Below are positions 34,955 through 47,102 of a DNA stretch of 64,000 nt, one piece after another (the first letter of the stretch is position 1; the number at the start of each line of letters is the position of its first letter). Source of the stretch: Paramarasmius palmivorus (lineage: Eukaryota; Basidiomycota; Agaricomycetes; Agaricales; Marasmiaceae); assembly GCA_037176845.1 (NCBI GenBank), contig JAYKXP010000067.1, forward strand, positions 1 through 64,000. The letters run 5' to 3'. The position numbers and the translations under genes are program-made. The notes under the pieces were generated by a model that saw only the letters and a program-made list of their open reading frames with translations, was not told the origin of the DNA and did no database searches.

Positions 34955-35558
34955 ATGCCAATCTTGACCTGCTTTCATGCTGGTGCGATCAATCCGAACG
35001 TCACGGTACTTGAAGTAGCGGAAGTCGTTTCAATCGACACTACTCCCTTCCCATGGCCATCCAATCTCTCATCTCTCATAGTTCTTGTCCTCCTATACAT
35101 CTTCTGTCCCCTCATATTCCGATGGCGCTTCCCCTGTCGAACTCCCGAGGCACTCATCACCCTAATCGGGATACTCGACGCTCTTATTGACGCGAACAGC
35201 CTAGACCATAATCGTCTGGGAGGCGCTGCAGACGCGTTCAAAGCCTCGTTAAACCAGTAAGACGAGTCTATCTTGACTATTTTATACAGTCTGATTCGAG
35301 ATTTCATTCAGGATCGATAACCGTGTACAGAAACTCCAAATTCGCCCCCTGCCTAACCGTATGAATCCACTTGCGTGGGTTGTTTTTAGGTGGAGTATGT
35401 TGCGGGATATAGATGAATGTTATGAATCCTTCAGGGAGTTAGAACTTAGAGTGAAGGTATGTACATCTCTGCTGCCTGCTCTGCGCTTACATTTGCTCAC
35501 AATCCTAATTTGGTTTTTGGTGTAGGAGGCAATCTACCTTGCGCATATAGCGGGATGA
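34955..35558 (+). CDS. Small single-span membrane protein, pair D/F plus member (F)
   Basis: Intact partner of D and close to E. Exons 34955-35256 (302 nt), 35312-35456 (145 nt) and 35526-35558 (33 nt) give 159 aa. The N-terminus has about 45 polar residues; the span is LSSLIVLVLLYIFCPLIF followed by RWRFPCRTPEAL; then LIDANSLDHNRLGGAAD. Exon 2 contains LQIRPLPNRMNPLAW and DECYESFRELELRVK; exon 3 is EAIYLAHIAG. Both introns have canonical ends and the family phases. Function unknown. Confidence 0.78.
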
Positions 35559-36198
35559 AACCTGCATATACTTTCCATCACCCGTGCTATACCTTTTCAA
35601 ACAATAATGTCTACGGACACCCTGTTCGTCTCTCTTCTCGTCGTCAAAACCCGTGTAGCATGAAATCTACAGCATTCCGTAATGCGGACACATGTCACCT
35701 ATTCATTGCTTCATCGTATTGCTATTGCTTTCTCGCTTTCCTGGTTTCTTGTTGTCTGTATTCATACTTGCACAAGTGGAATGGATGCATATGTATACTT
35801 CAGTCCTTGTCTAAGGATTCAATCTAAACCTGCTTGCTCAGCGCTCAGCTATTATCAAGCGCAGTCGAGCGCCAATGCAGTCGCATTCCTTCAAGCAGCC
35901 CGGCCTTTTGCGATCTAGATCATGTCTTGTGAGAGAACCAGTTGATATCTCAAAGTTTTACTTTGAAAGATATCCTTCCAAAACCAATAGATTACAACAA
36001 AACAAAAGCAGCACGACAAATGGATACCGAAAACACTGCGAAAACAAAACATCGATAGCATGACTGGGATAGCACAGAAAACCTTTTTAAAATTCACGTT
36101 CTTCATCCCCGTCATGCGCGCGACGTTGTACGAAGCCAGCAGGAGCACCGCTAATGTTGGCATCAGAACCGTCAAATTGAAACTAGTTGAAGTAACGC

Positions 36199-36805
36199 TC
36201 ACATTGGGGTACGTCTCTCAGCGTTGCGTTCAATCGTTCTCTGGATAACAAGCAGATTCAGCAAGCAATAACACCATCCAGAAGGACATTAGGCATACCT
36301 TAATCTCTCCTTTCAGTTTCCTGAGTCCAAACCAACCTTCATTTGTCTCCTTGCGCAAGGTGTACCAGAAATGAGCACAGAAAAGTATGTTCATCCGATT
36401 GGGTTCATTCAAACTCTTGATTTGAAGATTGTTAACCAAAGCTTGGAAGCTTGCGAGACATATCAGCACATGCGTAGTGTACTGAAGGAAAAACAAAACG
36501 TACGCTTTGAGTCTTGTTTTATATCCTCCTGCCGTGTTCTTCAAAGCATTTCGCCCATTAGATACACAGCTATTCGCCGTAATCAGTTCCGTTATGTCTT
36601 CCACCATCTTCTGGAGCTCTTCCACAGATTGGCAGGGATACACCCAGTTGAAGAGCCTAGGAATGAGAAGGTACAGGGTGGTGAAGGTGAATAGGACGAG
36701 AATTAGAGCTTTAGGAAGTCCTGTGCCGGTCAAAGCAGATTCGACGACAGCGTTGGATGGGGAAGAATGGGCGATATTGGTTGAGCCAGAGGTAGGAGGT
36801 GGCAT
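36199..36805 (-). CDS. Small single-span membrane protein, pair G/J minus member (G)
   Basis: G/H/I subclass of the minus class. Exons 36504-36805 (302 nt), 36299-36449 (151 nt) and 36199-36240 (42 nt) give 164 aa. N-terminus MPPPTSGSTNIAHSSPSNAV; span ALILVLFTFTTLYLLIPRLF; then NWVYPCQSVEEL. Exon 2 has LVNNLQIKSLNEPNR and GWFGLRKLKGEIK (the Cys-Tyr pair of other members is absent). Exon 3 is RTIERNAERRTPM. It shares 302/151/42 exon lengths with I. It faces J (38140) across 1.3 kb. Function unknown. Confidence 0.78.
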
Positions 36806-37466
36806 TTTGAGAAGGATACGATTCTGTTTCCACTGCGTTATTAGACTAATATACGCTCCAAAGCCAATAAGACTTACTGCAGAGAGATGGGATGTTCTGC
36901 GTTGGATTTTGGACCTGTCTCCGTCGAATAGGCGTGCACTTTCTTCGCTAGGCTCTACTCTCTCGACGAGCTGCAGCACTTGATTAGTCATCCCGACACG
37001 CCGACACGGGAGCGTAAAAGGAAGGACGTACCGGATTACAGAGCGTACACATTTCGATCCCGGATCCGTCGTCAATGCTGTAGGCCGTCCTGAAGCTTAG
37101 CCAGACTGTTGTCGAGGACCTCCTGGCAATCTCCTGCATGACCGGCGGGCTCCGATGCTCACAACGACTACATGGGTCACTCTCCGACCAACTTCCTAAC
37201 TACCACAACCCCTTCTACACCTTGCACTCCTTAGGCTGATGCTCTCGAATGTCCGTTGGAGGGCCCGTAAACGTATATTCCATTTAAACTTTGGACGGCG
37301 ATCCATCGAGACTGCATGCTCATGTCCAGCTATGAGACAGTTTGCGGAATAATGATAATGAAGATGAATTATCGAGAAAAGAGATGAACTGGTGATTTAT
37401 CGAATCCATAGCCTTAACGAGGGATCTGGAAGAGGGGGAAGAGTGAGTGAGAGGCCAGCAGGGTGT

Positions 37467-37628
37467 CTGCCCCATTCGCTCGGTCCCGAAGGTGGTGAGA
37501 CCCCGGAAATTTTCCAGCGCTTATCCTATGTAAGGCAGTCACAGGAAATTTCTACCATAAATGGGGCAGGCGCTTGAGATTGGAATTGGAGTTCCCGGGG
37601 TCCTACCGTCCTTCGGAACCGAGCCAAT
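37467..37628. repeat. Short eroded inverted repeat between G and J
   Basis: 37472-37508 (CGCTCGGTCCCGAAGG...CCCCGGAA) is complementary, with several mismatches, to 37592-37623 (TTCCCGGGG...CCTTCGGAACCGAG). CTGCCCC/GGGGCAG at 37467 and 37563 adds another complementary step. It resembles the core of the longer palindromes between H/K, so it may be the remnant of one. Confidence 0.5.
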
Positions 37629-38139
37629 GATGTACCCAATGCGCATGTCTGAATCTCCCTCACCTCTTCCACATCCTTGAGCTTGCTAAAACTATTTTCT
37701 CATCTCGCTCTTCCTCTATCTGGTCGTAGAGATGTCATTGCTGCCATTCTACATCCACATGCAGAACGTCATATTTTGGAAGGCAATCTCGACTTAATCC
37801 ATGTTTTTGTATCGCTGTAAAGGCAAGTCTCGCTTCATTCGCCCTTGGACTTGGCTCCAGGCAGAATCCTTTTTCCTCCACTTTGGATGACCAACGGCCT
37901 CTCAGCGACATTGCCCGCGACACCGACACGCCTACGGTCATTTCCCAGCCTCAGTATGGTCTACGTCCATATTCGGACATCTTGTTCTGCTTTGTACCCT
38001 TACATCAGCGTCTGGGACGGGGTCTAGATCAAATTCTACACGTGACTCTTCACATACCGCTCTTGATATTCTTGCAGCTGTAAAACGTGGTCAACAATCC
38101 AAGTGAAGAGCCAACTCAACTGCACGATACTACGTCGAA

Positions 38140-38792
38140 ATGCCTGTCTTACCCAACACAGATGCCAGTCAGATCATCCTTGGCGCCAACCCCCCAGTTT
38201 CGACTGCCTGTATTGGCATGGAAGGTCCTCGTAATGGGAGCTCGACTACTACTAAATTCTGCCTTGTCCTTGGAACTCTTCAAATCCTCTACTATCTCAC
38301 CTCATCTGCCGTGCAATGGCGTTTCCCTTGCCAGACAACCGAGGAAATCGACGCTCGTATCCTGAAAGTCGAGTCTCTCATCGACTCTAACAGCTATCTG
38401 GACAACGACGTTCTTGGTGAAACTTTCGATGGTTTCAAGGCTTGGCTTGAAGGGTCGGTCTATATTCTATGTTTCTGTGAGATTATTGTACTCACAGCGA
38501 CTTTATTGCTCCAACAGCCTCTATGATGACGCTCACGAACTGAGAATCCGTGCGTGTCGTGAACCCAGCCGAGCTGATCCTCTCGCTTGGTGTATCTTCC
38601 GCTGGGAATTTTTGTACGATTTGGATGCGTGCTATAAGGGTTTGAAGGAATTGGAAGGGCGTGTTGAGGTAAGAACGAGGCTTTCTGTTATGGTCAACCT
38701 AGCTAATTGTGTACATCCAGGAAACCATCCGTATGTCTCGTATCCCCGAATCCAACGACCAATTGGCACAAGTTGGGGTCGAAATGGTATAA
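38140..38792 (+). CDS. Small single-span membrane protein, pair G/J plus member (J)
   Basis: J/K/L subclass of the plus class. Exons 38140-38453 (314 nt), 38518-38668 (151 nt) and 38721-38792 (72 nt) give 178 aa. N-terminus MPVLPNTDASQIILGANPP; span KFCLVLGTLQILYYLTSSAV followed by QWRFPCQTTEEI; then ESLIDSNSYLDNDVLGETFD. Exon 2 has LRIRACREPSRADPLAW and DACYKGLKELEG. The longer last exon (ETIRMSRIPESNDQLAQ) is shared with L. Its first donor is GTCGGT, weaker than the GTTAGT of K and L. Its 5' flank resembles those of K and L. Function unknown. Confidence 0.78.
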
Positions 38793-39557
38793 TGAGACTA
38801 CTATCTCAACACAGACGCTCCTCTTCATTCCCCTCGCACACATACACGCTTGAGCCCTTGAGTTTGGGGTCGGGCGTCTGTTAACAGCATTAATCAGATG
38901 GAACCGTCATGCAGTACCCATGTATATGTAAACCTCCCTACTTATCTGCGTTCGTTCTATTTTCTTGTTTTCGTGCTCCTTTGTAACAAAAAAATCTATA
39001 TATGCTCTCGATATAAATCTATGGATGGATTTTATTTATTGGAGGCTCCAGCTTAAACGCGACGCGTTTTTGGTTCCGTGACGTCACGTCATGTGGTGAA
39101 CCTTTAGGATGATTTTTCTTCGCCCATACGCCTGGCTTTGAACCGCGATGATCCCCTCAAAAGGGATACTACGATGACCGGGTTGATCGAAGGGGCTCGG
39201 ACAAAGTTGCTCGTATTGGGGAAGCTCAAAACAGCGAGGTCTCAGGTGCGTCGTTCAGTACTCGGCGTTGGATATCGCGGTTCGCAGGCTGACAGCTTCA
39301 TCAGACAGTCCTGGGCCGTAGGAAGCGTACAAGAAGAGACTGCACGATAAACTGCCTCGCCGTACTCAAAAGATGGAGCGAAGCCCCATACACGAATACA
39401 CGCACACTCAGCCACTGGCAGTCGAATCCGTCGTCCATGGCTACATCGAGCAGGTATTCATTACGAGCGAGATGTATCTTCGATACCGTGACGGGCTGAT
39501 GCATGATGATTCACGAGAGGGAAGGATGGGAGCCGATTCTCGCAGCCAGCGCGTGCC

Positions 39558-39692
39558 AGAGATCGTCTTATGAATCCTCTAGGGAATTGGAGCTTTGGGG
39601 TCAAGGTATGTACTTGTCTTTACTGCCCCATGTACTACTCATTGGCATTCGCTGATTTGTAGGAAACAATCTACACGGCGGAACGAAACGTG
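39558..39692 (+). pseudogene. Fragment of a B/E/F-type small membrane protein gene
   Basis: Contains the end of exon 2 (SYESSRELELWGQ in the family frame), the donor GTATGTAC, an intron, and the last-exon sequence ETIYTAERN (from 39663). Nothing of exon 1 is recognisable upstream. A relic lying between pairs G/J and H/K. Confidence 0.65.
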
Positions 39693-40271
39693 ATATACGC
39701 ATATGTCTACCACCGCCCATCCTTCCATCATGTTTTGTCAACTATCATCCACGAACAATCCGTTTCTTTGACTGTCGGTATGTGTATAGGAACGTCTTGC
39801 ACAGGAACGATCACTCTATCATTTCATGCCGCATATTCACACTTCCAGGTAGAATGGATATGCGTATTTATGCTTGAGCTCTCGCCCGAAGATTTGTGAC
39901 TGAACGTGACGCGACTCTGTTCTCGATATCAGTAGCACTGCCTTGGGGAAACACATCCCTTCAGAATACCTGGTTGTAAATGATCCCAGTTGTTTCTTGC
40001 AAGAAAAAGACTGCGTATGCCCAAGTAAATATTATCCTTCCAGAGCCGATACATTATAACGAAATGAAAGCAACCCGACAAATAAATACCAAAAACATTA
40101 CGAAAACAAAACATTGAAAGCAAGATGTTGTAGCACTAAAGCTCGTCAAGATTCGCGCTCGTCGCTCCCGTTATCATACACGCGACGCTGGACTGGAGCT
40201 ATGATGACACTACCGGTGAAAACAGACAATACAGTGAGCCACGCGAATACCAAATCTAGGGGAGGTAATGC

Positions 40272-40885
40272 TCACACTAAGGTACCTCTCTCTGCCACGC
40301 GTTCAATCGTTTGCTAGATCGAAAAGCATATACAGTCAGCGGCGGAACTATGCAAAACGACACTGAATGTACCTTAATCTCCCCTTCCAATTTCCTCAAC
40401 CCAAGCCAACACTCGCTTACTTCCTTCCGCAATGTGTACCAGAAACGGGTGTATGAAACGACATTTAGCCGATTGGGCTCGTCACGACTCTTGATCTGGA
40501 GATTGTTGACCAAAGCGTGAAAGCTTTTACGACGCATAAGCTCATGTATTTAAGGGTATTGAGATAAGAACAAGACCTACGCTCTAAGCCTCATCTTATA
40601 ACCGTCCGCAGTACTCCTCAGAGCATTTTGCCCGCTGCGTACACAATTGTTCTCCTTAATCAACACCTCAGTAGCTTTGACCATTTCCTGGAGTGTGTCG
40701 ATAGATTGGTATGGGTATAACCAGTTGAAGAACAGGGGAATGAGGAAGTATAGGGCAGTGAAAACGAATAGAATGACGACGACAGATGCAGAGAGGCCTG
40801 TGCTGGTCAACGCAGATTCCGCAACAGCGTTAGATGGAAAGGAACTGGTGGTCCTGATGGAGTGAGAGGTAAAGACTGGTGTCAT
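40272..40885 (-). CDS. Small single-span membrane protein, pair H/K minus member (H)
   Basis: G/H/I subclass. Exons 40581-40885 (305 nt), 40373-40523 (151 nt) and 40272-40313 (42 nt) give 165 aa. N-terminus MTPVFTSHSIRTTSS; span SVVVILFVFTALYFLIPLFF then NWLYPYQSIDTL. Exon 2 has LVNNLQIKSRDEPNR and ECWLGLRKLEGEIK; exon 3 is QTIERVAERGTLV. An intact frame with canonical splice sites. It diverges from K (42389); the spacer contains a 240 bp-armed inverted repeat. Function unknown. Confidence 0.78.
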
Positions 40886-41350
40886 TTTGCGATGTTTAAC
40901 AACTCTTGTGGTACTAAAGTGAGTTACTGAGCAAATACGTGGCCCAAGGCCGACGAGACTCACCAAAAGATGAAACCAAGATGTTCTGAATAGTAACTTT
41001 GACGTCCCTTCGTCGCTCGTCAGGCTTAGAGTCTACATCTTACAAGCTGTAAATTGGGCTTAGTCATCCCGACCCCGACGCGGAAGCGGAAAAGGAAGAC
41101 TGACCGGCCGAGCGCCGCACACTCTCCATGGCCTCTAAATTGTTGACATATCGTAGACACCTGCACCAAAGGCCTGCCTGAACACAATGTTTATGTGCTC
41201 CCTTTCGTTGAGAGGATGAGAATTGGGGAATCATTGGCGACCAGCCCTTCCCGTGTTGGTACGGCGGTGTATCAAGTAGTTGCTGAGAGGGGTCTAAATG
41301 GATATGAAGTTTCACGAGCTCTCCGCGATGGTAGCATGTTGAGCGCGAAG

Positions 41351-41962
41351 ATACCGATTGAGCAACGAGCGATTGACAAAGGTTGTTAGAGAGAAAGGCG
41401 AGATAGTGAGAGATTGAAAGGTGAAACGAGAGAGAGAGGGATAAGAGGTAGAGCGAGGGATGAGATGGAGAGCGAGGAAGATGGAGAGTGAGAGGACAGG
41501 GAGACTGTCTAAGCGCGCGCAATGAATGCGTTTGACAGCTGTCAAAACGATTGTGGTTCGTTTGACAGGTGTCAGGACCCCAGGAACCGCAATCAAATAT
41601 GTCTCTGCCGATCTTTTTGGCACTTGTGCCGTGCTCGGGATTTGCACGGCACTGCTTTTATGAACAGCGCGGCACGAGCTGGCATTATGCATAGTGATCG
41701 GAAAGATGGGAAAGGGGTTCCGGGGTCCGGGGTCCTGACAGCTGTCAAACGAACCACAATCGTTTTGACAGCTGTCAAACGCATTCATTGCGCGCGCTTA
41801 GACAGTCTCCCTGTCCTCTCACTCTCCATCTTCCTCGCTCTCCATCTCATCCCTCGCTCTACCTCTTATCCCTCTCTCTCTCGTTTCACCTTTCAATCTC
41901 TCACTATCTCGCCTTTCTCTCTAACAACCTTTGTCAATCGCTCGTTGCTCAATCGGTGTCCT
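41351..41962. repeat. Inverted repeat between divergent genes H and K
   Basis: The arms 41351-41591 and 41716-41962 are nearly exact reverse complements (for example CACTCTCCATCTTCCTCGCT in the right arm and its complement in the left). The loop is about 125 bp. The inner ends contain TTTGACAGCTGTCAAA-type motifs and a GGGGTCCTGACAG step. A CT/GA-rich tract makes up part of each arm. Confidence 0.92.
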
Positions 41963-42388
41963 CGTTCAGGGCGTGGGCCCTCACTTCGCAGCTTATTCCA
42001 CGATTCCAACTTTCGAGGCTTTCTATTGTACCTCCTTTATTCAAAATTCATCAGCATTCAGCTCCTGACAAAATCTCTTTTTATTTGACTCCATAGTCGG
42101 GCTTTCGCATTCTCATTGACATCGACCTCAACGTCACGCTCGCTGTTCACAGACTCTTTTCCAGTACCCTCATCCATTTCCGGAACTTTGTACCAGTTTG
42201 CTTCGTTTTTGACTTGTTTTTATGATGCCGCCTACACTTCAATCCGGCTGGGACAGAGTCTAAACTCGACATGTGACAAAACTCACACACACCGCTTTGC
42301 TCACAGGCCGCAAAACCTCGTACACGACCCCAGATCCAAGAAGTAAACGACCAGACCGACTTTACAGACCTTTCAATACTTAATCAAA

Positions 42389-43003
42389 ATGTCTGCCTTG
42401 CCTCCCATTGGCTACGCCAACCAGCTCGTTCTTGGCGCCCACACGGCAGCTCGTATCACAGAAGGTGCTTGCAATGGGACCCCATCTGTGTCTACCAAAT
42501 TCCTCCTCCTTCTCGGATCCGTTCATCTTCTCTGCCATTTTGGCCCATCTATCGTGCAGTGGCGTTTTCCATGCCAGACAACCGAAGAAATCGACGTTCG
42601 CATCCAGAAAGTCGAGTCGCTCATCGACTCTAACAGCTACCTCGACAACGACATCCTCGGTGAAACCTCCAATGGGTTCAAGGCTTGGCTTGAAGAGTTA
42701 GTAGATCTTTTCTGCAAGAAGAATTATCATGCCTAACCGAGTTGTTTGCTTCCATAGACTATGTGACGAAGCCCATAAACTGAGAATTCGCGCCTGTCGT
42801 GAACCCAGCCGAGCTAATCTTCTCGCATGGGGCATGTACCGCTGGAAATTTTTGCGTGATTTAGATGCATGCTACAAGGGATTGAAGGATTTGGAAGGGG
42901 AGATTGAGGTATTCACTGGTTTCTCTCTGATAAGAACACTCACCCAGACATGTACACACAGGAAACCATTCGTGCAGCTAGGATCGCCAAATTCAATGCC
43001 TAA
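42389..43003 (+). CDS. Small single-span membrane protein, pair H/K plus member (K)
   Basis: J/K/L subclass. Exons 42389-42696 (308 nt), 42758-42908 (151 nt) and 42962-43003 (42 nt) give 166 aa. N-terminus MSALPPIGYANQLVLGAH; span STKFLLLLGSVHLLCHFGPSI followed by VQWRFPCQTTEEI; then ESLIDSNSYLDNDILGE. Exon 2 contains LRIRACREPSRANLLAW and DACYKGLKDLEGEIE. The last exon ETIRAARIAKFNA is shorter than in J and L. Intact. The segment downstream, through a truncated fungalysin, is repeated after gene L. Function unknown. Confidence 0.78.
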
Positions 43004-43289
43004 TTATCGAACGGTGGACCTGGAATGGGTCTAACTCGACTTTCCTGAACAGCCCTGTCTCGTTGCTGGCCCTCATTTATCACACTTATGATCTTACGTA
43101 CTGTATATGTGGAATTGTGCTATCTGTCTTCGTCGTCGTGTTTTCTTGTTTTCGTGCTCCCTTGTAATCGAAAAATATGTGTAGATGTTTTCAATGCAAA
43201 TTTATGGATGGATGGATTTTACTATCGCGACGCGTTCTGGTATTGTGACGTCACGTAATTGCCTAGATTTCGTTTTTCTCGCCGGTTCC

Positions 43290-43760
43290 CACTCTTGACT
43301 TTGTGCCGCGACGACCAATGCTGATCCCTTCAGGAAGGAACAACACGATGATCAGACTACTCGAAGACTCCAAGGATAATGCGTATGGGGAATGTGAAGG
43401 TTGCAAGGTTGAAGAGTGCGTTTCCCAGTGTCTAATATTGCCAATGCCTTCGCAAGTCAACGACTGCTTATATTGACTATTCTCTGTTGTAGGAGCCGTA
43501 AAGAGCTACGAAACCGTAAACTATAGCAATAGATCTCGATTTCTGGCATTCATTGGAAGAATCAAGACGCATACTGCACATACTCGGTCACCCTTTCTCG
43601 ATGTCGCCATATCAGAGGTGTACGCCTATGATGAACCTTCGGAGGATGGGTTCAAGGTTAGCAGGAAGAAGAGCTGGATGTGAATGCACCTAGCGATATT
43701 GAAGGTCGAGTTGTGGAAGTGTACCTTTTGTCCAGCATTTCCGGTCCCACATGGACATCT
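43290..43760. repeat. Degenerate duplicated segment 3' of K (copy at 49185-49660)
   Basis: This stretch and 49185-49660 share, in order, ACTCTTGACTTTG, an ATG-containing piece encoding MLIPSGR (MLVPSWR in the other copy), a CACTCGGTC-CCCTTTCTCGATG piece, and a YAYDEPSED-like stretch. Frames differ between the copies. It may be a decayed small gene that travels with the duplicated module. A weaker trace lies at 39120-39480. Confidence 0.45.
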
Positions 43761-44151
43761 TCAACAACGGTTCACCAGGTAGACGCGTCTTCAATGCAGG
43801 TGGGTCGTAACTCAATGCTCGCAAATTGAATGACGTTCCGAGTGTTGCATGAGCCAATTGAAGAAGTGAGATTTCGATTGGGCCACTGGTGCGTTAGCCT
43901 GTCTGCTCAGAGTTACTAGACGCTTATTCTTCCGCGCCAAGCAGGGCTGTATCCTCGTGTCTCTGGTCCGGCGGAATGGCTCAACGAGTCCTTCGTACGC
44001 AAGGTAAGCAAGCAAGCCGCATGATGCAGTGCGGCATTGACCAGGGTCAAGTCAGGACAACCGTCTTGGCTACGCCGAAACGATATCCAATGTGTCTGAG
44101 CGCCCCGGCGCTGTGGGAGAGCAACAACGAAACACGAAGCGAGAAGATACA

Positions 44152-44158
44152 TATAAGA
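44152..44158 (+). promoter_or_regulatory. TATA box of the truncated fungalysin
   Basis: TATAAGA lies 96 bp upstream of ATG 44248. The same element is found at 50028 and 53861 in the other two copies. Confidence 0.5.
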
Positions 44159-44247
44159 CTGGGTGTATGCCTCGGAAAGCATTACCGTCCTATCTTCTAT
44201 TTCGTCGGCCTTCTTTATTTCTTTTCTTTTTTCCTATTCCTTGGGAC

Positions 44248-44570
44248 ATGGCTACGTTCTCGAGATTGGTTTTGCTTGCAGTGTTCTGGGCGTTGTATGT
44301 TGTAGCGGAATCACCGGCGTATATGAAGCACGCTACTCACAGCAAGAGAGCCGTTGGTCGTCGAGGCGTACAGCTTGAAAGCTATTATCCGCCTAAAATA
44401 TATGAGGTCAGTATTCTGCAACTGATGTACCAAAATGTTCTGACATTCCTTCAGACTGGCCACCATGCTAGAGCTCTTCGACGCCAAATGGAGAGCTATC
44501 TTCCGCCCAAGACATGAGGTGAGCACCATAAGCCGCTCGCCGTTTTCGCCGTTCTCATAATGGTTGTAAA
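44248..44570 (+). pseudogene. Fungalysin (M36) 5' stub
   Basis: Signal peptide and first propeptide exons only: MATFSRLVLLAVFWALYVVA, then VQLESYYPPKIYE, an intron, and TGHHARAL...MESYLPPKT. A two-base deletion relative to the copy at 50155 (AAGACATGAGG against AAGACATATGAGG) creates a stop at the exon end, and similarity to that copy is lost after about 44565. No catalytic domain follows. Its promoter segment (43850-44247) is well conserved with 49720-50154. Non-functional remnant of a segmental duplication. Confidence 0.8.
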
Positions 44571-45714
44571 CTGATAGGTTCATTAGACGATTCTAGGGTG
44601 TAGGGCACGTACAACAAAAGAAGACTACCCGATATACCGACCTATCTTACCGAAAAGACGAACTGAAGCTTCGACGCGTATACATCCACGCTGAGCTACT
44701 AGTCGATACTATCACCGGCAGGCGGATGTAGCTTCAACACGGGTTGGCGACTCAAGGAGATGACAGGCGGGAACGACTCTCGCAACCAGCGAGATGCTAT
44801 GTATCTGGAGGTTTCCAGTGCATCCAGTTCCATATCGTCAACTATGCCTGCCTTTGAAGCTTGCTGCCATGTCGGACCTCCTGCTCTAGATCTGATTGTC
44901 GCACCGGGCTGGCCTCTTCTTCAAAACGCATATCCTGAAAACTCGTGTAGATGGAATCACGAGAGCAGAGCCCTGTCGGGCACAATTTGGGGAATCGCGA
45001 CTTGGGAAAGGTGTGCCGGATGTAATCCTGTCAGGATTACTGGCCCGGGCTCGAGGCTTTAGAGGTAGCGAGGTCTTTGGTGAGATGATTCATGAGCATT
45101 GTGTTTCGTGAACTGATAGCTACATTAGATCGTTCTTCGTTTAAAAAAGCGTACAAGGAAAGGAGGCTGCACAAAATACCGAAGCATCCCGCTGAACAAA
45201 CCCTCGACATGCATACACATGCACTCCTCACACCAAGCGTTCACCGCAACCATTGCACTTCGGGCATAGTTCTTGACGTGCATCAAAGTCTCGCTGATGA
45301 TTCTTCTGCGGCGAACAAGGTCGTATTACCTCACTTGTCCCTTGTCCAGCAGAATTGCCAACGCCGAGATTACTCCCAATGATAGCAAGACTTTCATATG
45401 CATAGAAAGTGGTAAACAACTTTTGACTTGCATTGTATACTTCTCCGCCCAGGAGTCTTGTGTTCAACACCATCGTCCCAAAACCAATAGATTACAACAA
45501 TACGAAAGCAGCCTGACAGATAAATAGAGTACTGAAAACATTGCATAGACAAAACATCGAGAGCACGATTGGAATGGCGGTGTAATAGCACGAAAAGCTC
45601 CTCAGAATTCACGTTCGTCGTTCCTGTTATGTGCGCGACGGCGAACGGGGTCAACAGGGGCACTGACGGTGGAATCAGTCAGAAACGTCAAATCGAAAGA
45701 AGTGGAGGTAATGC

Positions 45715-46325
45715 TCACATTGGGGCACGTCTCTCGGCGTTGCGTTCAATTGTTCGCTGGATGAATATGAAGCAGATTCAGCAAGTAGTAACGCTATACA
45801 GAATGAGATCGGACATGCCTTAATCTCTCCATTCAGTTTCTTGAGTCCAACCCAGCTTTCATTCATCTCCTTGCGCAAGGTGTACCAGAAACGAGCATAG
45901 GAAACGATGTTTTTCCGCCGGGGTTCATTTAAACTCTTGATTTGAAGATTGTTGACCAAAGCTTGGAAGCTTGCGAGACATATGAGGACATGCATAGTGT
46001 ACTGAAGGAAAAACTAAACGTACGCTTTGAGTCTGGTTTTATATCCTCCCGCCGTGCTCTTCAAAGCATTCCGCCCATTAGACACACAACTATTCGCCGT
46101 AATCAGTTCCGTTATGTCGTCCACCAGCTTTTGGAGCTCTTCTACAGAATGACATGGGTACAGCCAGTTGAAGAGCTTAGGAATGAGAAGGTATAGGGCG
46201 GTGAGGGAGAATAGGACGAGAATTAGAGCTTTGGGAAGTCCTGTGCCGGTCAAAGCGGATTCGACGACGGCGTTGGATGGGGAAGAATGGGCGATAATGG
46301 TTGAGCCAGAGGTAGGAGGTGGCAT
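45715..46325 (-). CDS. Small single-span membrane protein, pair I/L minus member (I)
   Basis: Very close to G: exons 46024-46325 (302 nt), 45819-45969 (151 nt) and 45715-45756 (42 nt), 164 aa. N-terminus MPPPTSGSTIIAHSSPSNAV; span ALILVLFSLTALYLLIPKLF; then NWLYPCHSVEEL. Exon 2 has LVNNLQIKSLNEPRRKN and SWVGLKKLNGEIK; exon 3 is RTIERNAERRAPM. The second intron opens with GC (GCATGT) where G has GTATGC, so it needs GC-AG splicing or is impaired. The exon 2 length supports use of this site. Function unknown. Confidence 0.75.
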
Positions 46326-47102
46326 TTTGAGAAGGATATGACAGTTCCTGTTCTGCTTCAACTGCGTTATTAGACAATTATGCGCTCCAAAGCCAATAGA
46401 ACTTACTGTAAAGAGAAATAGGATGTTCTGGGTAGGATTTTGGACTTGTCTCCGTCGAATAGGCGTGCACTCTCTTCGCCAGGCTCTACATCTCTCGACG
46501 AGCTGCAGTACTTGATTAGTCATCCCGACACGCCGATACGGGAGCATAAAAGGAAGGATGTGCCGACTGCTGAGCGCGAGACGTCCTTGACGCCCTCAAC
46601 GCTGCATACCACCCTGAAGCCTAGCTTAAGTGATTTTTCGAGATCCTCCAAGCGTCTCCTGCATGACCGGCGGGCTCCGGTAACATCCCTAGGACGACTA
46701 CGTGGTCCATCCTCCAGCCAACCCTCTGGACTATCTTGGGGGTATCGTGAACTGTCCTATGTGTCCTATATGGCAAGCACCTCGTTCTGACGATGGTATC
46801 CTTCCAAACATTATTATGTAGACGTCTCTGGAGGAAAAAGCGAACAGCGGAGGAAGTGTGCAGGTGAGGAATCCATTGTCGGTTGTGTGCTTGCAGTTTT
46901 TACTCGATACGTGGCATCGCTATCGTGCGCGATGGATGGTCGGCCAAGTGGATGGGGGAAAAATGTGTTGACAAGGGATATAGAGCATGCTGCAGAACTT
47001 TTCGTTAGCTATGCAAGCGTCTCGATAGGATTTACAAAATGGCGAAAGAAAATTGGTTCACATGCCTTCAATAGTTGTGTGCTGGCGAGTAAATCATTGA
47101 AT

